A DNA stretch of 40,156 nt from Anaerolineaceae bacterium (lineage in GTDB: Bacteria; Chloroflexota; Anaerolineae; Anaerolineales; Villigracilaceae): NCBI GenBank assembly GCA_009885525.1, contig VFKN01000035.1, forward strand, positions 1-40,156. Reading direction: 5' to 3'. The notes below the pieces were generated by a model. The model did no database searches. It was not told the origin of the DNA and was given only the letters and a program-made list of their open reading frames with translations. The position numbers and the translations under genes are program-made. Every line of letters starts with the position of its first letter. Positions within the stretch are counted from its first letter, which is position 1. Shown one piece after another: positions 7,160 through 15,552 of this stretch.

Positions 7160-7705
7160 TTATTTGCCGGCAACTTTGCGAACACGTTTTGGCTTGGCGG
7201 GTTCTTCAATCGATTCCGGTGAAATGATTTCAGTTTCAGGCTCTGCAATCACAGATTCAACGACAGGCGCTGACTCGGGCTCAATGACAGGTGCTGGCTC
7301 GGGTTCAACAACGGGCGCTGGTTCAGGCGCAGGTGTGGAAATTTGCACGCCATTAATCTTTGCGAAATAATCTTTTACAGTTTGATCGTTGAAGAAGATC
7401 AAATTCAAAATGCCGACAGCCATTGAAAAGACATTGCCGTAAATAAAAGTTATGATCTGGAATATCGCCAGCGGTTGCGAAGGCTGCACAGGTTGGGGCT
7501 GCGCGCTGAGTAATTTCGCCGCGTAGATAATTTCAAACACACCGAGTATGGTTGGCAAAATGGTAATCGGCAGGCAGATCACTCCAATGATTGTGCCAAG
7601 CGCGGTGGCAGAAGCCACAAATCCCCAAAAGAGATTCACAATGCCGCTGAGCAGGGTCAATATGGCGATGGTTGTAAATAAAGCTGGTTTTTGTGCTGTG
7701 TTCAT
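7160..7705 (-). CDS. Small integral membrane protein with Pro/Glu-rich tail
   Basis: 181 residues, family not recognised. Two or three hydrophobic spans (about residues 8-30, 33-62 and 79-105: IAILTLLSGIVNLFWGF, GTIIGVICLPITILPTILG, LAIFQIITFIYGNVFSMAVGILNLIFF). A cytoplasmic or extracellular tail follows, with five APVVEPEP-like repeats (residues 125-160), and a basic end KPKRVRKVAGK. AAGGAG lies 6 bp before the ATG at 7705, which favours it over the ATG 4 bp upstream. The gene stops 18 bp from the gcv promoter -35 box. Some DUF4870/DUF6264-like membrane proteins look similar, but I make no assignment. Confidence 0.75.
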   Translation of the reverse strand: MNTAQKPALFTTIAILTLLSGIVNLFWGFVASATALGTIIGVICLPITILPTILGVFEIIYAAKLLSAQPQPVQPSQPLAIFQIITFIYGNVFSMAVGILNLIFFNDQTVKDYFAKINGVQISTPAPEPAPVVEPEPAPVIEPESAPVVESVIAEPETEIISPESIEEPAKPKRVRKVAGK

Positions 7706-7760
7706 TCATTACTCCTTTTCATGCAGGATATAACGAATGAAAAGAGATTTGGTTGCAAGG

Positions 7761-8648
7761 TCACGGCTGCTGAAATGCCAGCGACAATCCGCCGAGATAA
7801 GTTTTGCCATTTGGGTCAGTGCATGTCGGCGCGGAAATATTGTTGACGAATGTTCCGCCTTCGATGACTCTGATACTGTAACTGATATTTTCCTGCATGA
7901 CGAAATCCGCGTAACCGTTCCCGACCTCGGGTTTGAATCCCGTAAAGAGATGATCTTCACCCTCGGTGGATGTGATGATGATCTCAATGCCCGCAATTTG
8001 CTTGCGGCGCGAATCGATCAATGTGAATTGCAACAGCCCGGGTTCAATGGTTGGATCGCAAACTGTATCCTGTCCAATTAAGATAAAGGGCGTGCCTGAA
8101 TCAGGGATGGCTGTAAATGTAGGGCGCGGTGTCAACGTGAATGCAAGTATTGCAAAAGGAGTTTGGATCAACTCCGCTGTCGGTGTGGATGTTGGCTCGA
8201 TGGATTCCGGCGTGGGCGTTTGGGTGATAATGCTTTTTGTTGAAGAAGTTGCAACCGTTGGTTTGATCTTTGTTGCAAAGGGCGTGCTTGTCAGCGGAAC
8301 GCTGACAATGCCTTTCTGCAAATCGGTGGCGAGTTGCGCAAGCAGCTGCACGTTCGCAGCGGATTCGCTTGAGCCGACTGTGCGCTGCGCTTGCGCGTTG
8401 AGTTCCCCTAATGGATCTGTAGCACTGAGCAATTCGAGGCGCGCGCGCGCGCGGGCCAGGTCATGTGAGGATGCATAGGATGCGGCGATGACGATGCGAT
8501 ACTGATCTTTGAAGTCGTCGCGCAAAAGAGAGGGACTCGCATCCACATATTCTACGGGGGCGATTAACCACGAGTATGCCAGACCAACTCCACATCCGAT
8601 GAGGAGCGCGAATACGGGTAGGAGAAAATTGCGCAGCAGAGTCTTCAT
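7761..8648 (-). CDS. Membrane-anchored surface protein with T/P-rich linker (SPVEY family, long paralogue)
   Basis: 295 residues. One N-terminal membrane helix (LLPVFALLIGCGVGLAYSWLI) is followed by the segment APVEYVDASPSLLRDDFKDQYRIVIAASY. That segment is shared with the neighbour at 8645-8998 and shows they are paralogues. Residues about 105-185 are a Thr/Pro/Ser-rich linker (TQTPTPESIEPTSTPTAE). The C-terminal about 100 residues look like a small secreted beta domain (GIEIIITSTEGEDHLFTGFKPEVGNGYADF), similar in style to prealbumin-like or carboxypeptidase-regulatory folds (inference). The start at 8648 (MKTLLRN) is chosen because it overlaps the upstream stop as ATGA and begins the hydrophobic segment. 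The frame stays open further upstream only across the neighbour. Function unknown. Confidence 0.75.
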   Translation of the reverse strand: MKTLLRNFLLPVFALLIGCGVGLAYSWLIAPVEYVDASPSLLRDDFKDQYRIVIAASYASSHDLARARARLELLSATDPLGELNAQAQRTVGSSESAANVQLLAQLATDLQKGIVSVPLTSTPFATKIKPTVATSSTKSIITQTPTPESIEPTSTPTAELIQTPFAILAFTLTPRPTFTAIPDSGTPFILIGQDTVCDPTIEPGLLQFTLIDSRRKQIAGIEIIITSTEGEDHLFTGFKPEVGNGYADFVMQENISYSIRVIEGGTFVNNISAPTCTDPNGKTYLGGLSLAFQQP

Positions 8649-8998
8649 GGGGCGTTGCTCCCCTGCGGTTGATACGTCTGCATGGCGGTATGTAATCCTT
8701 GCAGAAGGATGATCTCGGTTTCGGTGAATCCGTTTTGGGTGGCGTAGGTCAACGCGGCTTCGACGATCTTTGCGGGGGAGTCGCTTCCGAGCATGGCGAG
8801 TCGGCGCGCGCTGGTTTCGGAGTCCTGTTCGCGTTGATGCGCTTCGGCAACCATCAAAACGTAATCGGCGCGATAATCGGCGCGCATGATACTCGGCGTG
8901 ACGTTGGTATATTCGACGGGGCTGATGACCCATCCATACGCAAGGCCAAGTGCGATGCCAATAATCAGAAGGATGAAATATTTAAGCCAGTTAGACAT
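8645..8998 (-). CDS. Short membrane-anchored protein (SPVEY family, short paralogue)
   Basis: 117 residues: helix YFILLIIGIALGLAYGWVI, then SPVEYTNVTPSIMRADYRADYVLMVAEAHQ, and a helical region with ARRLAMLGSDSPAKIV. It aligns over about 80 residues with the start of the downstream protein but has no linker or outer domain. Start MSNWLKY at 8998 is chosen because it opens the membrane segment; no clear Shine-Dalgarno is seen. The two genes overlap by 4 bp and are surely co-transcribed. Role unknown. Confidence 0.7.
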   Translation of the reverse strand: MSNWLKYFILLIIGIALGLAYGWVISPVEYTNVTPSIMRADYRADYVLMVAEAHQREQDSETSARRLAMLGSDSPAKIVEAALTYATQNGFTETEIILLQGLHTAMQTYQPQGSNAP

Positions 8999-9016
8999 GG
9001 GGGTTTTGGGAAAATA

Positions 9017-9118
9017 TCCGGGCAGGGTGTCGGCGGCGCCCGAAAACTCTATCTTACCGTTGCTATCTTTCGATCCTGGCGGGATTCGAAAGGTTTCGCC
9101 GCGCCGATCCTGCCCGGA
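9017..9118. repeat. Inverted-repeat element between divergent genes
   Basis: Perfect 10-bp ends TCCGGGCAGG (9017-9026) and CCTGCCCGGA (9109-9118). Pairing continues imperfectly (TCGGCGGCG against CGCCGCGCCGA), and there is an inner hairpin CTTTCGA/TTCGAAAG. It lies upstream of both the short SPVEY gene and the histidine kinase gene. Confidence 0.5.
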
Positions 9119-9196
9119 CGCTGTAAGGATACACGATGAATGGAGGTGTGTCAACTTGGAATATGAATGCGCCGATGTTTTAAGTCTAAAGGATTG

Positions 9197-9202
9197 TATA
9201 AT
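9197..9202 (+). promoter_or_regulatory. TATAAT -10 box directly before the kinase start
   Basis: A perfect TATAAT ends 6 bp before the ATG at 9209. Transcription would begin at or next to the start codon, which implies a leaderless mRNA. No good -35 box is visible. Confidence 0.5.
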
Positions 9203-9208
9203 CAAAAC

Positions 9209-11776
9209 ATGTTGAACCGCTTGAGTCGTTTATTTGTTCCGCCCATTTTTGCGGATGAAGAGAAAACACGGGCTGCCCGGTTTATGATCAGTTTTTCATG
9301 GATTGCGATTTGCGTCGTCCTTTTATTGATCTTATCCCGGCTTGTTTTGTTAACCGATGAAAGCGATATTCCCCTGATCATGTTCTTTGCGATCATTGCG
9401 GTCTTGTTGTTTGTGCAATACATTGTCAGGTTGGGTTACGTAAATACTGCGAGCATCTTTATTGTATTCAGCCTATGGGGTATGTTGACGTATCTTGCCT
9501 GGTACGCTGACGGGATTCGCGACCTCGCGGTTACTGCTTATATTATTGTGATCATTTTCGCCAGTCTTTTATTGGGGTGGCGTTTTGCATTGTTGGTGGG
9601 GACGATGAGCGTATCTGCTCTTTGGTATTTCGGCATCATGGAGAAACAGGGAGTGCGCGTTTTGCATGTGGATGATCCCATCAGCTATGCGCGGGATTTT
9701 ACGGGGGTCATCTTTCTCATTGGCGTGTTGGTCTACCTGCTTAGCACAGATTGGTCGCGTACTTTGCAATCCGCTCGCGTCGAGTTGCAGGAACGTTTGC
9801 GCGCCGAAGAAAAATTACAGCGTCAGGCAAATTATCTCGCGGCTTTGAATGAGACTGCGTTGGGGTTGTTGAACCGCTCCGAACTTCATCCGCTGCTCGA
9901 ATCGATTCTTACGCGGGCTTGCGACCTGCTTGATACCCAGCACGGTTTGATCGAGATGCTCCTGCCGGATGATTCGGCGTTGAGGCAGGAGGTGGGTATC
10001 GGCGTACTTGCCCAATTCAACGGGAATCTTACGTTGAAGCGCGAAGGCGTAACTGGAAATGTTTGGGCAAGCGGTCAAACCCTGGTTGTACAAAACTATC
10101 CAGCGTGGGGTAACAGCTTGCCTGATTTTGTTAACGCAGGTTTTAATGTGGTACTTGGTGTTCCCCTTAAAATGGAAAATGCGGTTATTGGTGTGCTTGC
10201 CATTTCCCTGATCGAAAGAAACCGGACATTTACGCAGGAACAGATTGATTTTATGGAACGCTTCGCCGCGCTTGCATCAATTGCGATTGACAATGCGCGT
10301 TTATATGAGCAGACGCAAAAGGAACTTGCCGAGCGAAAAGCGGCTGAAGAACGTTTCGGCAAAGTATTCCATGCCAGCCCGGTGGCAATTGTTATGTCAT
10401 CTTTGGAGGCGGGGCAGATCATTGAGGCAAATGAGGCTTATTGGAAATTAAGCGGTTTCGATCCTCAAATAACGCTTAATAAAACCGCGGTTGAAATGGG
10501 GATATGTGATACAGAAGAAGAGTGGAATCGTTTTAGCGAACAAATCCGCCGCGAGCGTTCCGTATACGATTCGGCATGTCAATTCAAAACGCAAAGCGGG
10601 GAATGGAAGTCTACGCTCGCTTTTTATGAGTTGGTGAAATTGGAAAACGAGGACAGCCTCTTATCCATGTTCTATGATGTTACCGAACAGAAGAACGCGA
10701 GCGAATCGCTGCAAAATAGCGAAGTGCGCATGCGCGCCATTCTCGCAGCCATTCCCGATATGATCTTTGAAGTATCGAAGGACGGCGTATTTTTGGATTT
10801 TATGGCATCCGAAGATGTGATGCCCATGCTGCCGCCCGCTCAATTCATCGGCAGGAATGTAAGGGAATTATTTTCGCAGGTTATTGTCGATCAAACTTTT
10901 TTTGCACTCGGGCGCGCACTGGAGACAGATCAGCTGCACGCTTTTGAATATGAATTGACACTCGGCGGGGAAATCCATTTCTTTGAAGCGCGGATTGCCG
11001 CCGTCAATTCTGAATCTGCGATCATCATGGTGCGTGATATCACCCAAAGTAAATTTATACAAACCGACCGCGAGAATCTTATCAACGAGTTGGAAGGTAA
11101 GAATGGCGAGTTGGAGCGCTTTACCTACACCGTGTCGCATGATCTTAAATCCCCGCTGATTACGATCAAAGGCTTTCTTGGCTTTCTGGAGCAGAGCGCC
11201 CTCAACGGAAATACTGTCCGCTTGAAGGCGGATATTAAACGCATCTCAGAAGCGACGGATAAAATGCAACTCCTGCTAAATGACCTGCTTGAACTATCGC
11301 GTGTCGGGCGTTTGACCGAGCCGTATCAAAATATTGATTTCGGGGAACTTGCCCGCGAAGTTGTGGAACTTTTATATGGGCGCTTGCATGAAAAAGAAAT
11401 TGATTTGGTGATCCAGGATAATCTTCCCGCCGTGTACGGAGATCGCCGCCGCCTGTTCGAAGTGCTGCAAAACCTGATTGACAACGCCGCGAAATTTATA
11501 GAGGGACAGCCAAGTCCGCGCATTGAGATCGGTCATAAAGGTTTTGAAGGTGTAATGCCGATTTTCTATGTTAAGGATAACGGCATAGGGATTGATCCTA
11601 TGCATCAGGAACGTATTTTTGGTCTCTTTAATAAACTGGATGCGCAAAGCGAGGGAACTGGTATTGGGCTTGCCCTGGTGAAAAGAATTATCGAATTCCA
11701 CAAAGGCAGGATCTGGGTTCAGAGTGGAGCTGGGCAGGGAGCCACTTTCTTCTTTACACTCGCACCGGCTGAGTAA
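9209..11776 (+). CDS. Membrane hybrid-input sensor histidine kinase (TM-GAF-PAS-PAS-HisKA-HATPase)
   Basis: 855 residues. Residues about 20-190 hold six membrane helices. A coiled linker (LQERLRAEEKLQRQ) leads to a GAF domain (about 210-365), PAS 1 (about 385-495, ending in the PAC-like FYDVTEQKNASES) and PAS 2 (about 500-615). The HisKA domain has His644 in TYTVSHDLKSPL. The HATPase_c domain (about 740-854) shows N-box LQNLIDNAAKF, G1 VKDNGIGID, F-box ERIFGLFNKL and G2 GTGIGLALVKRI. The start at 9209 is preferred over an in-frame ATG 42 bp earlier because a perfect -10 box overlaps that extension. There is no receiver domain. The likely partners are the REC proteins encoded across the convergent junction and beyond. 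The signal is unknown. Confidence 0.9.
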   Translation: MLNRLSRLFVPPIFADEEKTRAARFMISFSWIAICVVLLLILSRLVLLTDESDIPLIMFFAIIAVLLFVQYIVRLGYVNTASIFIVFSLWGMLTYLAWYADGIRDLAVTAYIIVIIFASLLLGWRFALLVGTMSVSALWYFGIMEKQGVRVLHVDDPISYARDFTGVIFLIGVLVYLLSTDWSRTLQSARVELQERLRAEEKLQRQANYLAALNETALGLLNRSELHPLLESILTRACDLLDTQHGLIEMLLPDDSALRQEVGIGVLAQFNGNLTLKREGVTGNVWASGQTLVVQNYPAWGNSLPDFVNAGFNVVLGVPLKMENAVIGVLAISLIERNRTFTQEQIDFMERFAALASIAIDNARLYEQTQKELAERKAAEERFGKVFHASPVAIVMSSLEAGQIIEANEAYWKLSGFDPQITLNKTAVEMGICDTEEEWNRFSEQIRRERSVYDSACQFKTQSGEWKSTLAFYELVKLENEDSLLSMFYDVTEQKNASESLQNSEVRMRAILAAIPDMIFEVSKDGVFLDFMASEDVMPMLPPAQFIGRNVRELFSQVIVDQTFFALGRALETDQLHAFEYELTLGGEIHFFEARIAAVNSESAIIMVRDITQSKFIQTDRENLINELEGKNGELERFTYTVSHDLKSPLITIKGFLGFLEQSALNGNTVRLKADIKRISEATDKMQLLLNDLLELSRVGRLTEPYQNIDFGELAREVVELLYGRLHEKEIDLVIQDNLPAVYGDRRRLFEVLQNLIDNAAKFIEGQPSPRIEIGHKGFEGVMPIFYVKDNGIGIDPMHQERIFGLFNKLDAQSEGTGIGLALVKRIIEFHKGRIWVQSGAGQGATFFFTLAPAE

Positions 11777-11797
11777 TAATTTATATTTTTCTGTCAT

Positions 11798-11846
11798 GAT
11801 GGTCTCGATATACCGCAAAGAACAAGAGTGCGGCTACTCGACCATC
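11798..11846. repeat. GATGGTCTCGA...CTCGACCATC hairpin
   Basis: Arms GATGGTC-TCGATATACCGCA and TGCGGCTACTCGACCATC, imperfect. It lies between two convergent genes and could end both transcripts. The wording is that of an interspersed palindrome rather than a plain GC terminator. Confidence 0.55.
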
Positions 11847-11885
11847 GGATTTATTCGTTGACCGAAAATTACTTATGCAAGAAGT

Positions 11886-13277
11886 CTATTCTTCCCCATC
11901 GATTGCTGACAGGAAAACCTCAACAAGCCCCGGGTCGAATAGCTGACCGGATTTTTCGCGCAGGTATGCGACAACTTCTTCACGCGCCATTTTTTTGCGA
12001 TAGGGGCGGTCGCTGCGCAGCGCATCCCACACATCCACGATTGCGAAGAGGCGCGCGGTCAGCGGTATTCCGTCACCTTTTAAAGCGCGCGGATATCCAC
12101 TTCCGTCCCAGCGCTCGTGGTGGCAAAATGGAATTTCCAACGCGGGTTCAAGATAAGCAATTGGGGAGAGCATTTCATACGCGTACATGGGATGGCGGCG
12201 CATTTTCTCCCATTCTTCTTCATTTAGCGGACCAGGTTTGTGCAGGATTGCATCCGGAATCGCCATCTTTCCCATGTCGTGCAGCAACGCGCCGCGACGG
12301 ATGTGGACAAGTTCCTCTTCGGGGAATCCAAGCGTTCTCGCGACTCTAACCGTTATCTCTGTTACGCGTTGTGTGTGCCCCTCTGTTTCACGGTCGCGCA
12401 AATCAAGCGCGCGCACCCAACCCTCGATGGTTCTTTGGTAGGCTTCTTGAAGATCGTTGTGCGCATCTTGCAGGGCCTTCTCGGATTTTTTTCTTTCAGT
12501 AATATCGCGTGACGCGGTTTGTATCTCGATGACGATATTTGTTTTCTGATCAAAGATGGCGCGCGCCGATGATTCCAACCAGATGTAATATCCGCTTTTG
12601 TGCAGCGCCTGATACGTAACCGTGTATACCCCTTCTGCTTGTTTATCTTTGAATAGATTTATAACGCGCGCGCGGTTTTCTGCATGGATGAAATCAAAAC
12701 TGATTTTTCCGGTAAGTTCTTCAGGGGTGTAACCGAGAATAGTCTGACAGGCGGGAGAAACATAAAGCATACGCCCGTCAATGGATAGGCGTGAAATCAT
12801 GTCACTGGCGTTTTCGGCGAGCAAGCGGAATTGCGATTCACTTTCCAGCAGCGCTTTTTGCATACGGACACGTTCAGTGCGCGCCTCCCATTGCTGGATG
12901 GCGCGTTCAGCCAGGTGCGGCATATCCAGCATCGACTCCGGTGATTTGACAACATAATCGAGCGCGCCGGATTTAAGCGCTTCGACTGCGATGCGCTCGT
13001 TGCCGTAACTCGTCATGAGTATGATGGGCGTAGCCAGCGTATCTTTATGATTGGGAAGCAGTTCCATACTTTCGCCGTCAGGCAAACGCCAGTCTGCGAT
13101 GATGAGCGACGGTTCCTGTTTCAGAATTGCCTCACGCGCTTCCGCAAGCGACTTGACGTGTTGGATTCCAATCTGCGGATTCTGATCTTCAAAGGCGCGT
13201 TGAATTAATTCAGCGTGTGATTCCTCATCTTCTATTAAAAGGATATAGGTCGTGTTGTCTTGCATTTTCTTCACCAT
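11886..13277 (-). CDS. REC-PAS-HD-GYP response regulator, predicted cyclic-di-GMP phosphodiesterase
   Basis: 463 residues. The receiver domain (about 10-130) has acidic pair IEDEE, phospho-acceptor Asp62 (IIADWRLPDG), MTSYG and Lys in VVKSP. A PAS/PAC domain (about 150-270) follows (RLLAENASDMISRL to TASRDITERKKSE). The HD-GYP domain (about 285-460) has HTQRV, LLHDMGKMAIPD, HPMYAYEML and HHERWDGSGYP, all key metal and GYP residues present. The predicted reaction is hydrolysis of c-di-GMP to GMP, gated by phosphorylation and PAS input. It starts 3 bp after the upstream REC gene stop (ATG 13277); an internal ATG at 13265 is possible. A PilZ c-di-GMP receptor candidate is encoded at 25217. Confidence 0.92.
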   Translation of the reverse strand: MVKKMQDNTTYILLIEDEESHAELIQRAFEDQNPQIGIQHVKSLAEAREAILKQEPSLIIADWRLPDGESMELLPNHKDTLATPIILMTSYGNERIAVEALKSGALDYVVKSPESMLDMPHLAERAIQQWEARTERVRMQKALLESESQFRLLAENASDMISRLSIDGRMLYVSPACQTILGYTPEELTGKISFDFIHAENRARVINLFKDKQAEGVYTVTYQALHKSGYYIWLESSARAIFDQKTNIVIEIQTASRDITERKKSEKALQDAHNDLQEAYQRTIEGWVRALDLRDRETEGHTQRVTEITVRVARTLGFPEEELVHIRRGALLHDMGKMAIPDAILHKPGPLNEEEWEKMRRHPMYAYEMLSPIAYLEPALEIPFCHHERWDGSGYPRALKGDGIPLTARLFAIVDVWDALRSDRPYRKKMAREEVVAYLREKSGQLFDPGLVEVFLSAIDGEE

Positions 13278-13280
13278 TAA

Positions 13281-13724
13281 CTAAATATGCGGGCGGGTGT
13301 TCCAGCCAAGCCAATAAAACCCCAGGTCTTGCATGAGTTTGTTGAATTCATCAAATCCCACTGGTTTTACCAAATAACTGTTGACATGGTTATCGTATGC
13401 GCGGGCTACATCTTTTTCCGCTTCGGATGTGGTCAGGATGATAACAGGGATGTGTTTAAGTCTATCTTGTTCTTTGATCTGCCGAAGCACTTCGAGTCCG
13501 TCAACGCGCGGCAAGCGCAGGTCAAGCAAAATCATATGCGGGTGCGGGCTGGATTCCGGGTCTTCATATTCTCCGCGCCTGAGCAAATAATCCAGTGCTG
13601 TTTGCCCATCCAAAAAATGTTTAATCTTATTGGCGATATTATGATCTTCCAGCGTTCGGATCACGAGTTCGGCATGATCTATATTATCTTCCACTAACAT
13701 AACCAGTACAGGTTCACCGATCAT
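13281..13724 (-). CDS. Single-domain response regulator, Rcp1-like
   Basis: 147 residues, a lone receiver domain. Acidic pair LVEDNIDH, phospho-Asp68 in MILLDLRLPRVDG, Thr in IILTTS, and Lys in NSYLVKPVGFDEF. The segment FLDGQTALDYLLRRGEYEDP is typical of Rcp1/phytochrome-partner regulators. An ATG 18 bp further upstream is possible, but AGGAAG sits inside that extension and is properly spaced for the ATG at 13724. It is first in a two-gene unit with the HD-GYP protein and probably relays phosphate from a kinase such as the one at 9209. Confidence 0.88.
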   Translation of the reverse strand: MIGEPVLVMLVEDNIDHAELVIRTLEDHNIANKIKHFLDGQTALDYLLRRGEYEDPESSPHPHMILLDLRLPRVDGLEVLRQIKEQDRLKHIPVIILTTSEAEKDVARAYDNHVNSYLVKPVGFDEFNKLMQDLGFYWLGWNTRPHI

Positions 13725-13843
13725 TACTTTACTTCCTTTCATTGATATTTACTTATTGTAAACGATTTGCATAATTCCAACCGTTTTTTTTATAACGCTT
13801 GTTCAAGGATTAACAAACTATTCATTCAACCATCATCTGTTTT

Positions 13844-13873
13844 TTGAGGAGAATATACGATGGGGAGTATAAT
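13844..13873 (+). promoter_or_regulatory. Promoter candidate for the lone REC gene
   Basis: TTGAGG (13844-13849), 18-bp spacer, TATAAT (13868-13873), about 60 bp before the ATG at 13938. The 213-bp divergent spacer has no other feature I can support. Confidence 0.5.
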
Positions 13874-13937
13874 TTAGTAAGTACATATATTTACTTTACA
13901 TCAACCTCTTGGATAAATAAATTACATAGGTGACATC

Positions 13938-14309
13938 ATGACAAAAATTCTTCTGATCGAAGATATGCCTGATACTGTCGAGCTTGTGCGCCGGGCGTTA
14001 ACTTCGAATGGATATGATTTCATCTATGCGCCCGATGCAGTGACGGGATTGAATACCGCGCTTGCGGAACACCCCGATCTTATCCTGCTTGATCTTGGCC
14101 TGCCCGATTATGATGGTCAAACGCTGGCCGGCTGGCTGCGTGATGAAGCCTCATTGGCGGCAACTCCTATTATTGCATTTACAGCCTGGCCCCTGGAAAC
14201 CGGGAAACAAATGGTTGAAAGCTATGGCTGTAATGGCTATATTGCCAAACCCATCGGCAAAATTACAGAATTCGTTGCGCAAGTTAAATCCTATTTAAAG
14301 ACTCCATAA
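13938..14309 (+). CDS. Single-domain response regulator (CheY-like)
   Basis: 123 residues, receiver domain only: LLIEDMPDT acidic pair, phospho-Asp52 in LILLDLGLPDYDG, Thr in IIAFTAWP, and Lys in GYIAKPIGK. AGGTGA precedes the ATG. Its stop codon is directly followed by the ATG of the GNAT gene (TAAATG), so the two are coupled. No output domain; it is likely a phosphate relay or allosteric partner. Confidence 0.9.
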   Translation: MTKILLIEDMPDTVELVRRALTSNGYDFIYAPDAVTGLNTALAEHPDLILLDLGLPDYDGQTLAGWLRDEASLAATPIIAFTAWPLETGKQMVESYGCNGYIAKPIGKITEFVAQVKSYLKTP

Positions 14310-15200
14310 ATGTACCCTGTTACAAAAAACAATACAATCCTTTTGGTCTCTGCGAGCCAGTTTAGCTTTGAACAGCTTGCGGCAATCTATAATCAAACCC
14401 GCGTGGATTACATGGTCCCCATGCCGATGAATGCAGTCCGTTTGCAGGAATACGTCGAGACCTATGATGTATCCCTTGAGCACTCGTTTGTCGCCATGAC
14501 GAAAGACGGCGAGATGCTGGGCGTTGCCATGCTCGGCTTGCGCGAAGACCGCGCATGGATCACCCGCCTCGGCGTGATCCCCAATACGCGGCGCATCGGA
14601 GTCGGCGAAACGCTGACGAGAGGCTTGATCGAACGCGCCGAACAACTCGGGCGTCGTTTCGTCATGCTCGAAGTGATCAAGAACAATGCGCCTGCACATC
14701 AATTATTTTTGAAGTTGGGCTTTTATGAAGTCGGCGAACTTTTGGTTTTACGGCGCTCCCCGCAGATCCCGCCGCCGAATCCCATTGTAGCGGATGCGCA
14801 GCGCATGGAGCGCATGGACGCGCTTGTCCTGGTGGGACATGACCGCGGCACACAGCCGTGGACAAATCAATCTGAATCGCTGTTCAATGCCTATGACGTT
14901 TCCGGGCTGCGCATCATGCTCGCGGATGATAGCCGCGGCTGGCTGGTCTATCAGCGCCAGAGATTTTTACTCACCCGCTTCGCGATCAAAACCGAGGTAG
15001 GTGACCCCGCCTCGGTTGCCTATGCCTTGTTGACGCATTTGCATCATCAATATCCGCGCCTCGATACGCAGATCGAAAATATTCAGGTGGATGACCCACA
15101 CCTGCCTGCGTATCAGAAAATGGGATATGTCGAAGCCTTTCATCGCATTGAAATGTGGCGCGGCGATCCGCCCGCAAGTTTGAAGATGAATTCTGCATAA
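14310..15200 (+). CDS. GNAT-family N-acetyltransferase, probably tandem GNAT
   Basis: 296 residues. The first half has an acetyl-CoA loop of the GNAT type (LGVIPNTRRIGVGETLTRGLIERA, about residues 87-110) and LEVIKNNAPAHQLFLKLGFYEVGE. The second half has a GNAT-like end, NIQVDDPHLPAYQKMGYVEAFHRIEMWRG, without an obvious CoA loop, suggesting a duplicated but degenerate second domain. The ATG follows the REC stop codon with no gap and no own ribosome site. Substrate unknown. Linkage to a REC gene may mean a signalling-related acetylation (inference). Confidence 0.8.
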   Translation: MYPVTKNNTILLVSASQFSFEQLAAIYNQTRVDYMVPMPMNAVRLQEYVETYDVSLEHSFVAMTKDGEMLGVAMLGLREDRAWITRLGVIPNTRRIGVGETLTRGLIERAEQLGRRFVMLEVIKNNAPAHQLFLKLGFYEVGELLVLRRSPQIPPPNPIVADAQRMERMDALVLVGHDRGTQPWTNQSESLFNAYDVSGLRIMLADDSRGWLVYQRQRFLLTRFAIKTEVGDPASVAYALLTHLHHQYPRLDTQIENIQVDDPHLPAYQKMGYVEAFHRIEMWRGDPPASLKMNSA

Positions 15201-15208
15201 ACCCTTTC

Positions 15209-15489
15209 ATGCCTCACTTATATCTCACCCCCGCTTCCATCATCTACCTGACGGAATTTGTCTTAAGTCCGGCTCTCCCATTCTTTTCCATTCCACGCAC
15301 TTGATGAACGTTTTTTACAACGCTCACATTTGACCTGCAAAAGGCGCCGGGCAGGCCGATGGAGGTGTGTTCCGTCATCTGGCAGGGGACTCAAGTGGCC
15401 AAATATCACATAGGCAAATTTTGCAGCGCTTGCACTTGAAAAACCGCGAACAGGCGGTGACGTATGCTTTGCGGATGATGTCGAAGTAG
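15209..15489 (+). pseudogene. Fossil of a sensor/LuxR-type regulator
   Basis: This 350-bp spacer keeps two gene remnants. At 15209-15304 an ATG opens a 31-codon hydrophobic stretch (MPHLYLTPASIIYLTEF) that looks like the N-terminus of a membrane sensor and then stops. At 15418-15489 one frame reads ILQRLHLKNREQAVTYAL and ends at TAG. This matches the C-terminal recognition helix and tail of NarL/LuxR-type HTH domains. Just upstream, another frame reads QVAKYHIGK, as in the STVKYHI part of such domains, so there is a frameshift within the HTH. The middle of the gene is deleted. The HTH part is convincing; the N-terminal part is weaker. Confidence 0.55.
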
Positions 15490-15552
15490 TTTATATCGTG
15501 ATATAATTTTTTAAAATTCAATATAAAAAATACCTATTTTCGGAGAGGCAAA

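Noticed and set aside
7761..8933. 390-residue reading frame starting at 8933
   Set aside because: The first 95 codons are basic shadow sequence over the neighbouring gene; the membrane helix, the ATGA overlap and the paralogue all support a start at 8648.
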